Positions 42,554 through 50,129 of a stretch of 64,000 nt of DNA are shown in pieces. The position numbers and the translations under genes were made by a program. Numbering within the stretch: position 1 is the first letter of the stretch; each line of letters opens with the position of its first letter. The stretch covers positions 1 to 64,000 of the forward strand of contig JAUHWG010000029.1 in NCBI GenBank assembly GCA_030424595.1. Direction: 5' to 3'. This DNA comes from Polyangia bacterium. Lineage in GTDB: Bacteria; Myxococcota_A; Polyangia; Nannocystales; Nannocystaceae. The notes under the pieces were generated by a model. That model did not search any database. It was not told where the DNA came from and was given only the letters and a program-made list of their open reading frames with translations.

Positions 42554-43258
42554 TCAGCGCAGGCCGAGCATGGTGGTGATCGCGAGCCCGGCGAAGACCG
42601 AGCCGAAGAGCAGCATGACGAAGATCGACAGCTCGCGCATGTTCTCCTCGATCCGTCGCCGGCCGTCGGCGAGCCAGGGCATCGCCCGCTTGGCGAAGAC
42701 GAGGGCGAGGACGACGGGGGTGATCACCGACGAGCAGAGCATGGCGATGATCGCCGCGAGGCCGGCTATCTGCGCGCTCCAGCCGAGGGTGGTCGTAGCG
42801 ACGATCGACAGCGCCGAGAGGAAGATCGCGAGGTTCTTGACGTTGACCGCGGAGATCATCACCCCGAAGCCGAAGAGGCTGCGGGTGCGCATGGTGTCGA
42901 TCTTCGCCAGGGGGCTCTTGGCCTTCGCCTCAGCGGCTGCCTCGGCGGAGGGCCTTCCCTTCAGCCAATTGCGCAGGCCGAGCCCGATGAGGAGGACGCC
43001 GAAGCCGAGCTGGGCCCAGGTCGTAGGGCTCGTGCCGCTCGCGGCGTCGGTCTCGGCCGTCGGCCCGGCAAAGCCGCTCAGGGCGAACCAGGCCAGGCCG
43101 ATCAGGAAGTAGCCGACGCAGTTGCCGCTGACGTAGGCCGTGGCCTTCTGGATGCCGCCCTTGGACCCCAGGAGGATGATGACGATCAGGATCGATCCAA
43201 ACGAGAGGATCCCGCCCGAGGCGACCGCCAGGGCGTTGATGAGGATGTCCTGTTCCAT
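42554..43258 (-). CDS. GAP/Sap-family multispan membrane protein
   Basis: 234 residues from the ATG complementary to 43256-43258, which leads straight into the first membrane span; upstream in-frame sequence is Arg/Pro-rich. Six hydrophobic spans with a basic loop after span 3 match the Sap (sulfolipid-1-addressing protein)/GAP family, which is LysE-like and associated with lipid or small-molecule export. It follows the PEP-utilising enzyme gene on the same strand after 19 bases and may belong to that operon. Confidence 0.7.
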   Translation of the reverse strand: MEQDILINALAVASGGILSFGSILIVIILLGSKGGIQKATAYVSGNCVGYFLIGLAWFALSGFAGPTAETDAASGTSPTTWAQLGFGVLLIGLGLRNWLKGRPSAEAAAEAKAKSPLAKIDTMRTRSLFGFGVMISAVNVKNLAIFLSALSIVATTTLGWSAQIAGLAAIIAMLCSSVITPVVLALVFAKRAMPWLADGRRRIEENMRELSIFVMLLFGSVFAGLAITTMLGLR

Positions 43259-43277
43259 GGTGGGGGCTGGAGTCTGG

Positions 43278-45971
43278 CTAGTCCTCGGGGGAGTCGCTGT
43301 GCGTGGAGGTCGCGGCGCTCCCGCTCTCCCCCTCGTCGTCCAGCACCATAGCCCAGCCCTCGTCACCGTTGACGCGGATCCGTTGACCGGTCCGCAGGAG
43401 CGTCGTCGCGTGGGGCACGGAGACGACCGCCGGGATCCCGTACTCGCGGGCGATCACCGAGCCGTGGGTCATCATCCCGCCGACCTCGATGACCACCCCC
43501 GCGGCGTTGATAAAGAGGGGCGTCCAGCCGGGATCCGTGAAGGGGGCCACCAGGATCTCGCCCTTCTCCAGGACATGGCCGACGGGATCGGTGACGACCC
43601 GGACGATCCCCTCGACGACGCCGCCGGAGACCCCGGAGCCGGCGAGCGCGCCGGCCGGGACGTCGGCGCTGTGGCTCACCTGCGGGATCTCACCCGTGCT
43701 CGTCATCACCCGCGGAGGGGTGCGGTCGTGGTTACGTCGGTGCTCTTCGGTCCGCGCCTCGACGGTCGCGCGGAGCTCGACAGAGGGGTCTTCGACTGCG
43801 GCGATCAGCTCGTGGTGGTCGAGGAAGAAGACATCGTCGGCGCGGTCGATCCGGCCCTCGGCGAGGAGCTGAGCGCCGGCGCTGAGGAGCTCGGCGCGGA
43901 CCAGGCCCATCACCTGCACGAGGAAGAACTTCGGGTGTTCGCGGGCGGCGGGCAGGGTCCTGTGGAGGGCTACGAGGCGGCGGATGAGCGCCCGCTTGGG
44001 GCCCCAGGAGAGCTGGCCCAGGCGCTCGGCGGCCCGCCCGGACTCGGCCTGGAGGCGACGGTGGTGGTCGCGGTGGGCCCCCGGCTCCTCGTGCCCGAGG
44101 TTGCCGGCGATCATGCTCAGGAGCGACGCGGGGGCCTCGTCCCAGCGCGGCCGGGTGATGTCGAACTCGCCCGGCCCGCGCATGCCGTAGAGGCCGAGGA
44201 AGCGCTCTAGCGCGGCGATGAACGCGTCACCGCCGGCGAGCTCACGCAGCCGGTCGAGCTCGTAGACGCCGGCCAGGAGGGCGCTGCGGATCGCCGGGTG
44301 GAGGCGGGCGATGTCGGCGAGATCGCCCACCTCGAGGTCCATCGCCGTCGTCACGTTGCCGTGGAGGCCGCGGCTGAGGGCGCCGATCTCCGCCTCGTAG
44401 CCGGGGCAGAGCTTGCGCAGGAGCCTCCCCGCGATCACGCCTGCGCCGACCGCCGGCATGATGTGGATGACCTTGTGGAGGGTCGTCCCGAGCTCTATGA
44501 CGCAGATCCGCAGCCGGTCGGCGAGGGTCTCACCGCCGCGGATCCTCGCCCGGACGCCGGCGAGGCGCTCGTCGATCTGGCGCGAGAGGTCGTCGACCAC
44601 CCCCTCGGGGTCGCGGAAGCTCAGCCAGGCGGTGAGGTTGCCGGCCATGAAGCGGAAGAAGCGGCCGACGCGGGCGAAGCCGACGCGGGGGCCACAGGCG
44701 AACTCCGGGCGGCGGACGATCGTCGCGATCGCCTTGGCCGCGAGGGCGTCGACGCTCGGCAAGAGCGTCAGGAGAACCCGGCGGATCGGGGCTACGCGGA
44801 GCAGCTCGGAGATGTCGAGGTAGAGCCGTCCCCCCGCGGTCCGCATCCACGGGCACTCGCCGGGCTCGTCCATCCGCCGACCGACCGGCAGCACCTGCCG
44901 GATCGTCGCGATGCCCATCGGCTTCATCGGGTCGATCATCATCTGCGCGTGGCCGATGCTGAACCCGAGCTGGAGCGAGCCGTCCTCCGGCGGCGGCTCC
45001 ATCAGCGGGTAGAGCGTCGTGATCGGCCGGGCTTGCAGGACAAAGGCCTCGCCCTCGGCGGTGATGCACCACTCGATGTCCTGCGGGGCGCCGCCGTAGA
45101 GGCGCTCGACCTGCTCGCCGAGGTCGACGAGCGTGGCGACCTCGCCGTCGTCCAGCACCCGCGCTGACCGCTCCTCAGGGGAGAGGAGGCGCTCCTCGGT
45201 GCCGCCGCCGGGCAGGGAGACGATCGCCAGATGTTTGTCGCCGATCCGGCACTCGAGCAGCTCGCCGGTGCGCCGCTCGACCCGGTAGAGGTCGGCGTTG
45301 ACGAGGCCGGAGACCAGCGCCTCGCCGAGGCCGAAGCCCGCGTCGATGACGGTGCGCTGGCGATGTCCGGTGACCGGATCGGCGGTGAAGAGGATCCCCG
45401 CCTTGGCCGGCTGGACCATCCGCTGGACCACCACCGAGAGGGCGGTCTCGTCGTGCGGGATCCCGTTCTTGCGGCGGTAGAGGATCGCCCGATCGGTGTA
45501 GAGCGAGGCCCAACAGGCCTGGACCTGGGAGGCGAGCGAGGCTTCGCCGACGACGTTGAGGTAGGTGTCCTGCTGGCCGGCGAAGGAGGCGTCCGGCAGG
45601 TCCTCCGCGGTCGCGCTCGAGCGGACGGCGTAGGCCAGGTGCTCGCCCTCCTCGCGCCAGGCCGCCACGAGCGCGCTGTGGATCGCGGGGGGCATGTCGA
45701 GGCTGCGCAGGTGCTCGCGGAGCTCGCCGCCGATCCTGCGGACCGCGTCGACGTCGTCGGCGTCGATCGCCTCCAGCTCCGCGACCAGCCGCGGGTACTC
45801 GGACGAGCTGGCGATGAAGCGGCGATAGGCGGTCGTCGTCAGGCAAAAGCCGCCGGGGACAGGGAGGCCAGCGGAGCTCAGGATCCCGAGGTTGGCACCC
45901 TTGCCGCCGACGCGCGGGAGGTCGCCTGCGCCGATCTCGGAGAAGGGAACCACGAGCTTGGACGTCGTCAT
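43278..45971 (-). CDS. PEP-utilising phosphotransferase (PEP synthase / rifampin phosphotransferase-like)
   Basis: 897 residues. The N-terminal ATP-grasp domain (GGKGANLGILSSAGLPVPGG, AVRSSATAEDLPDASFAGQQ) fits pyruvate phosphate dikinase-type enzymes. The C-terminal phosphohistidine domain carries MMTHGSVIAREYGIPAV with His836. There is no PEP/pyruvate TIM-barrel of full PEP synthase length; the size and layout (ATP-grasp, variable middle, swivelling His domain) match rifampin phosphotransferase (about 867 residues) better. It would transfer a phosphate from ATP via His to an unknown acceptor. It starts inside the stop of the TetR gene (TGATG), so that regulator probably controls it. Confidence 0.75.
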   Translation of the reverse strand: MTTSKLVVPFSEIGAGDLPRVGGKGANLGILSSAGLPVPGGFCLTTTAYRRFIASSSEYPRLVAELEAIDADDVDAVRRIGGELREHLRSLDMPPAIHSALVAAWREEGEHLAYAVRSSATAEDLPDASFAGQQDTYLNVVGEASLASQVQACWASLYTDRAILYRRKNGIPHDETALSVVVQRMVQPAKAGILFTADPVTGHRQRTVIDAGFGLGEALVSGLVNADLYRVERRTGELLECRIGDKHLAIVSLPGGGTEERLLSPEERSARVLDDGEVATLVDLGEQVERLYGGAPQDIEWCITAEGEAFVLQARPITTLYPLMEPPPEDGSLQLGFSIGHAQMMIDPMKPMGIATIRQVLPVGRRMDEPGECPWMRTAGGRLYLDISELLRVAPIRRVLLTLLPSVDALAAKAIATIVRRPEFACGPRVGFARVGRFFRFMAGNLTAWLSFRDPEGVVDDLSRQIDERLAGVRARIRGGETLADRLRICVIELGTTLHKVIHIMPAVGAGVIAGRLLRKLCPGYEAEIGALSRGLHGNVTTAMDLEVGDLADIARLHPAIRSALLAGVYELDRLRELAGGDAFIAALERFLGLYGMRGPGEFDITRPRWDEAPASLLSMIAGNLGHEEPGAHRDHHRRLQAESGRAAERLGQLSWGPKRALIRRLVALHRTLPAAREHPKFFLVQVMGLVRAELLSAGAQLLAEGRIDRADDVFFLDHHELIAAVEDPSVELRATVEARTEEHRRNHDRTPPRVMTSTGEIPQVSHSADVPAGALAGSGVSGGVVEGIVRVVTDPVGHVLEKGEILVAPFTDPGWTPLFINAAGVVIEVGGMMTHGSVIAREYGIPAVVSVPHATTLLRTGQRIRVNGDEGWAMVLDDEGESGSAATSTHSDSPED

Positions 45972-46936
45972 CAGCGTTTGGCCTTTCGTGTCTTGGTCTT
46001 GGTCTTGGTCTTGGTCTTGGTCTTGGTCTTGGTCTTGGTCTTGGCCCCGCCTGCGGCGCGCGACTCGACCGGCTCGTCGGGCCCTCTGCGGCGCTTGGCG
46101 GCGGGCTTGGTGACGGCCTTCGCTGTCCGCTCGGTCGCGGGCTCGACGGGCATGGCCCCGTCGCCGGGCCTCGGCGCGCGTGCGCCGGCGAGGAAGGTCC
46201 TGACCGCGAAGCGGGCGTTGGTCTCGATCTCCTCCGGCGTCGCCGTCGGGTTCGCGAGGCCGAGGCTGAGGAGCCCGCCGACGAAGTAGGGCACCAGCTG
46301 CGCCGGCGCGCCGACGATCCTCCCGGCGTCGACGTGGCGCTGGAGGAAGCTCGCGAGCGCGGCCCTGCTGGTGCCTGGCAGGCTCCTCAGGTCCGCGAAG
46401 AGCTCCTTCGTCTCCGCGTCCGGCGAGAGCGCCAAGAAGATCAGCTCGCGGTACTCCCGGACAAAGGCGAGGGCGCTGCGGGCGAGGGTGAGCAGCTCCT
46501 CGTCGAGCTCCTCGCCGGCCGCGATCTTGAGGCGGGCCGAGAGACGCCGGGGGGTCCGCTCGGCGGCGAAGGCCCGCAGGAGCCCCTTGCGATCGCCGAA
46601 GTGACGGTAGACGGTGACCGAGCTGACGCCGGCCTGACGGGCGACCTCCTCGATCGTCGTCGCCGCCAGGCTGCCGCCGCGGAGGAGCTGAGATAGCGCG
46701 TCGAGCACCCGGGTGCGGGTGTCCGCGGAGTCCTCTCGGAGGTCCAGGCCGCGCTCCTCGGCGAGCCGGTCGAGCAGCGCCTCGCGCGTGCGAAAGCGGC
46801 GGTAGAGGGAGGCCCGCGAGACGCCTGCGTCGGCCGCGAGGGCGCTGAGGCTCCAGCCCTCGTCCCCCTCAGCGTGGCGGCGGACGGCCGCGTCGAGGAT
46901 CCGCGCCTCTGCGCCGGTGTCGCGGGGACGTGGCAT
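45971..46936 (-). CDS. Regulator with two tandem TetR DNA-binding domains and (Lys-Thr)n tail
   Basis: 321 residues. Two full TetR-type helix-turn-helix modules occur in series: ~9-63 (WSLSALAADAGVSRASLYRR) and ~74-130 (TTIEEVARQAGVSSVTVYRH). One ligand-binding-type helical domain follows to ~235. The last ~35 residues are basic, with a (KT)n run encoded by TCTTGG repeats at 45991-46044. TetR proteins usually have one HTH and dimerise. A tandem pair could bind a longer or asymmetric operator. Its stop overlaps the start of the PEP-utilising enzyme gene, indicating an operon. Confidence 0.82.
   Translation of the reverse strand: MPRPRDTGAEARILDAAVRRHAEGDEGWSLSALAADAGVSRASLYRRFRTREALLDRLAEERGLDLREDSADTRTRVLDALSQLLRGGSLAATTIEEVARQAGVSSVTVYRHFGDRKGLLRAFAAERTPRRLSARLKIAAGEELDEELLTLARSALAFVREYRELIFLALSPDAETKELFADLRSLPGTSRAALASFLQRHVDAGRIVGAPAQLVPYFVGGLLSLGLANPTATPEEIETNARFAVRTFLAGARAPRPGDGAMPVEPATERTAKAVTKPAAKRRRGPDEPVESRAAGGAKTKTKTKTKTKTKTKTKTRKAKR
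45991..46044. repeat. Hexanucleotide repeat (TCTTGG)9 encoding a Lys-Thr run
   Basis: Nine perfect copies of the 6-bp unit lie in the 3' end of the TetR-type gene. The unit keeps the frame, so copy-number changes would only lengthen or shorten the basic tail. Confidence 0.92.
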
Positions 46937-47157
46937 CGATGTGAGAATTTAGCAACATATGAAAGACAATGCAAACATGAGTTTCAAAATTGTTTGAGCG
47001 CTTCGCAGGAGCGTCCCCGCGTCCCGTCGTCCCCGCGTCCCCGCGTCCCGTCGTCGAAGGCGGCGGGCGTCGTCGCACGGCCGCGGGTCGCCGCGACGAC
47101 GAGGGAGCGATGGCGGCCCTCCGCCGCGCGAGCTGTCGAGCGCCCAGCCTCGTCCGC

Positions 47158-48624
47158 TCAGACCGCGTCGATGTCGGTCGAGGTGACCCCGACAGTCGCG
47201 GCGAGCTCGGCGATACCCCCCTCGGGGAGGGTCGTCGGCGCCTGGCCGATCATCGAGTCCTCGGCCTTGCCCTGGTGGGCGGGGATGCGGAGGGTGAAGG
47301 TCGAGCCCTCGCCCGGCGCGGACTGGACCTCGATGTCGGCGCCCATCATCCGGCACAGCTTGCGGCTGATCGCGAGCCCGAGCCCGGTCCCCTCGTACTG
47401 GCGGTTGGTCTCGACGTCGGCCCGATTAAACGGCTCGAAGAGGCCGCTGACGACGGTGTCGGACATGCCGATCCCGCTGTCCGAGACGACGAAGTAGACC
47501 CACGTGACGCCGTGGGCGTCCTCGCGTCGGTCGACGCGGAGGGAGATCTGCCCCTGATCGGTGAACTTGTTGGCGTTGCTCAGCAGGTTGTAGAGCACCT
47601 GGCTGAGGCGGGTCCTGTCGGCGCGCAGGGCCTGCGCCCGGCCGGCCTCGTCGATCTCGACGCTCAGCGTGTTGCCCTTCTTGCTGATCGCCGGCTTCTG
47701 GATCGCGAGGACGTCCCGGAGCAGCGAGCCTGTCCTGAAGGTCTCCCAGAACATGTCGATACGGCCAGCCTCGATCTTCGACAGATCGAGGATATCGTCG
47801 ATGATCCGGAGGAGGTGGGTCCCGGCGTTGTTGATCTTGCCGAGGTCGTCCTGCGACTGCGCGGCCTGGTCGTCGAGCTCCTCGGAGATGAGCTCGCTGT
47901 AGCCGATGATCGCGTTGAGCGGCGTCCGCAGCTCATGGCTCATGTTGGCGAGGAAGACGCTCTTCGCCTGGCTGGCCGCGTCGGCGTCGGTGCGGGCGAC
48001 GGTCAGCTCATCGTTGAGCCGCTGGAGGGCGATGTTGGTCTCGCGCAGGTGCTGATCTCTGCGCTCGATGGCCCGCTGGAAGAAGACGAGCGGGAGCAGC
48101 GTGAGGGCGAAGGTCGTCAGGACCAGCGAGGTGTAGACCCAGCGGAGGGTCTCGGGGTCGAGCTCTGTGGTCCGGACGAGCGGATCGGTCCACTCGAGGA
48201 CGACGTAGGCGACGACCGCGAAGAGGATCCCGGTGACCATCTGCCAGCGCTCGCGCGGCTCGAAGCAGACGAAGGGGAAGCCGACGGCCGGGAAGAAGAG
48301 GAAGTGGAGCCCGGAGTTCTCGCCGAAGAGGGAGGCGAAGAGGAAGACGGCCATCCCGAAGAGCGTGATGAAGATCAGGCGGGCGGCGGTGTAGGCGGCG
48401 AAGCGGTTGAGCAGCGGGCAGAGGAGGAGGCCGAGGCCGAAGGGCAGGGCGAGCACTCCCTCGGTCACCAGGCCGAGGCTCAGGAAGAGGATGATGTAGG
48501 CGAAGCAGGCGAACGCGACGATCATCGCCAGCTCGTTCGTCACCGTGATCCGGATGCCGAAGTTCTCGTCGGGCGCCGAGTCGACGCCCCATCGGGCGAC
48601 GCGTTTGAGGAAGAGCGGGATCAT
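47158..48624 (-). CDS. Membrane sensor histidine kinase
   Basis: 488 residues. About six hydrophobic spans at ~25-200 form a membrane sensor without a large periplasmic loop. A short coiled coil is followed by the HisKA domain with the phosphorylated His ([20 protein letters not shown]) and a complete ATPase domain (N box [11 protein letters not shown]1 SDSGIGM, G2 EGTGLGLAI). A C-terminal tail of about 35 residues is unassigned. No response regulator gene is adjacent, so the partner is elsewhere. The intact G2 box here contrasts with the kinase fragment at 40455. Confidence 0.9.
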   Translation of the reverse strand: MIPLFLKRVARWGVDSAPDENFGIRITVTNELAMIVAFACFAYIILFLSLGLVTEGVLALPFGLGLLLCPLLNRFAAYTAARLIFITLFGMAVFLFASLFGENSGLHFLFFPAVGFPFVCFEPRERWQMVTGILFAVVAYVVLEWTDPLVRTTELDPETLRWVYTSLVLTTFALTLLPLVFFQRAIERRDQHLRETNIALQRLNDELTVARTDADAASQAKSVFLANMSHELRTPLNAIIGYSELISEELDDQAAQSQDDLGKINNAGTHLLRIIDDILDLSKIEAGRIDMFWETFRTGSLLRDVLAIQKPAISKKGNTLSVEIDEAGRAQALRADRTRLSQVLYNLLSNANKFTDQGQISLRVDRREDAHGVTWVYFVVSDSGIGMSDTVVSGLFEPFNRADVETNRQYEGTGLGLAISRKLCRMMGADIEVQSAPGEGSTFTLRIPAHQGKAEDSMIGQAPTTLPEGGIAELAATVGVTSTDIDAV

Positions 48625-48841
48625 CGGCTCCGCAGTCGCGGTGGCGTTATCCTAGATCAAGACGAGGAGGGTCGTCGCCCTCGGTCGGCGTGATCGGTCG
48701 GCGATATGCCCACGAGCTTCGGCCGTCGCTGCGGCGGAGAGGCGGAATCGACCCAAGAGTGCCGGGTTCGTAGCTCAGGACGCCAAGCTTGCGCGTTTCG
48801 ATGGGTCTAGAATTGACAGTGACCGGCCGTCTAATGGGTCC

Positions 48842-49918
48842 TCAAAGGATCATGTTGAGGAGCTCCTGGTAGCGCAGCGTTTGCCGCGACCAGGCCGCGT
48901 TCCCGAGCATCCACGAGCGCATGCCCGAGAGGTAGGAGCGGAGGTCGCGGTCGGCGAGGAGGTCGAGGGAGGCGAGCTCGCGGGCGAGGAGCTCGAACTT
49001 TCGGTACTCGTTGTTGTGCAGCTCGACCGCGGCGATCATCGCCTCGCCGAGGCTGAGACCGCGCTCCTCACGGAGCGCGAGGACGATGTTGTTCGGGTTG
49101 CCCTCGAAGATCTCCTTGGCCAGCGAATAGAGGTCGTTGACCCAGCAGATGCAGTTGTTGGCGAGGAGGGTGAGGTTGCGGAAGACGCCGTGGTTGCGGA
49201 CCTCGGGGGAGAGCTCGAGGTCCTCGACGAGGTCGATGAAGTCGAAGGCCGTGTACACCGCGCCGGCGAAGGGGCGCATCTTGATGTACTCGGAGACCGA
49301 CGGGATGATCCGCCGCTGGCGGTTACGGGCCTCCCACTCGTTGGCCTGGAAGTGGCGGAAGACGTTGTCGCGAAAGCGCTCCATCCAGGCTTGGCCGCCC
49401 CACTCCCGCGCCTCGTGGCCGAACTCATGGAGCGAGAGCTCGAGCGGGTCGTCGGGGTTGGGCTCACGCCCGTCGAGCGCCCCCAGGAGGCTGCGATGGG
49501 CGGCGGCCAGCGCCTCAGGGTCGATCACCCCCTGCTCGCTGCTCTCGTGCCGATCGCAGAGCCAGTCGTCGTGAAAGAAGAGCCAGGTGCACCACTTGGC
49601 GGAGAGCAGAAATTCTTGGTAGGGCGCCTTGGGGTAGGTCTGGGCGACGAGCTGGTTGAAGCAGACCTGCTCTAGGCGTCTCGCGATCTCCACCTCGCTC
49701 GCGAGGCCGTGGCGATGGGCCCAGGCGCCGAGGGGCTCGACGATCGTGTCGACGTGAGGGTTGATCTCGCGCTCGATCTCGACGTTGAGGCCGTCGATGA
49801 TCCGGGAGAACGACGACGAGGCGGGATCGGGGGGATCTTCGCCGGGTTGGGGGAGCAGCAGGCGGAGCTCTCGGACGATCGCTAACTCGGGAGTTGCCTG
49901 TGCGTGCATCATCATCAT
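48842..49918 (-). CDS. Class I terpene synthase
   Basis: 358 residues. The Asp-rich metal motif appears as FHDDWLCD and the NSE motif as WVNDLYSLAKE, followed by WSRQTLRY near the C-terminus in place of the usual RY pair. These are the features of bacterial cyclases that turn prenyl diphosphates into sesquiterpenes or related products with three Mg2+ ions. The length fits a single-domain enzyme. There is no prenyltransferase or P450 next to it, so it acts alone or with distant genes. The repeated ATG codons at the start leave the exact N-terminus open by a few residues. Confidence 0.88.
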   Translation of the reverse strand: MMMMHAQATPELAIVRELRLLLPQPGEDPPDPASSSFSRIIDGLNVEIEREINPHVDTIVEPLGAWAHRHGLASEVEIARRLEQVCFNQLVAQTYPKAPYQEFLLSAKWCTWLFFHDDWLCDRHESSEQGVIDPEALAAAHRSLLGALDGREPNPDDPLELSLHEFGHEAREWGGQAWMERFRDNVFRHFQANEWEARNRQRRIIPSVSEYIKMRPFAGAVYTAFDFIDLVEDLELSPEVRNHGVFRNLTLLANNCICWVNDLYSLAKEIFEGNPNNIVLALREERGLSLGEAMIAAVELHNNEYRKFELLARELASLDLLADRDLRSYLSGMRSWMLGNAAWSRQTLRYQELLNMIL

Positions 49919-50129
49919 TTATTTGTTCACCAGCTTGTATGCAAGATTGAAGTCACTTGGCCTTGGCTGAGGTCACCGCGGGACTAGACCGCGTTTCTCA
50001 CGTTCATGGACACACAGTCTCTGACACCGCGGTACTCCCCGAGTCGATCCTGAGTCGGCGCTCGGCGCAGATGTCCACATTCTGAGGGTTGGCCGAGCAG
50101 GGCGGCAAGTATCGAGAATTTTGGCCCTC

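Noticed and set aside
48760-48800. tRNA-like text (GGGTTCGTAGCTCAGG)
   Set aside because: The words resemble tRNA boxes but are in the wrong order and no cloverleaf can be formed.
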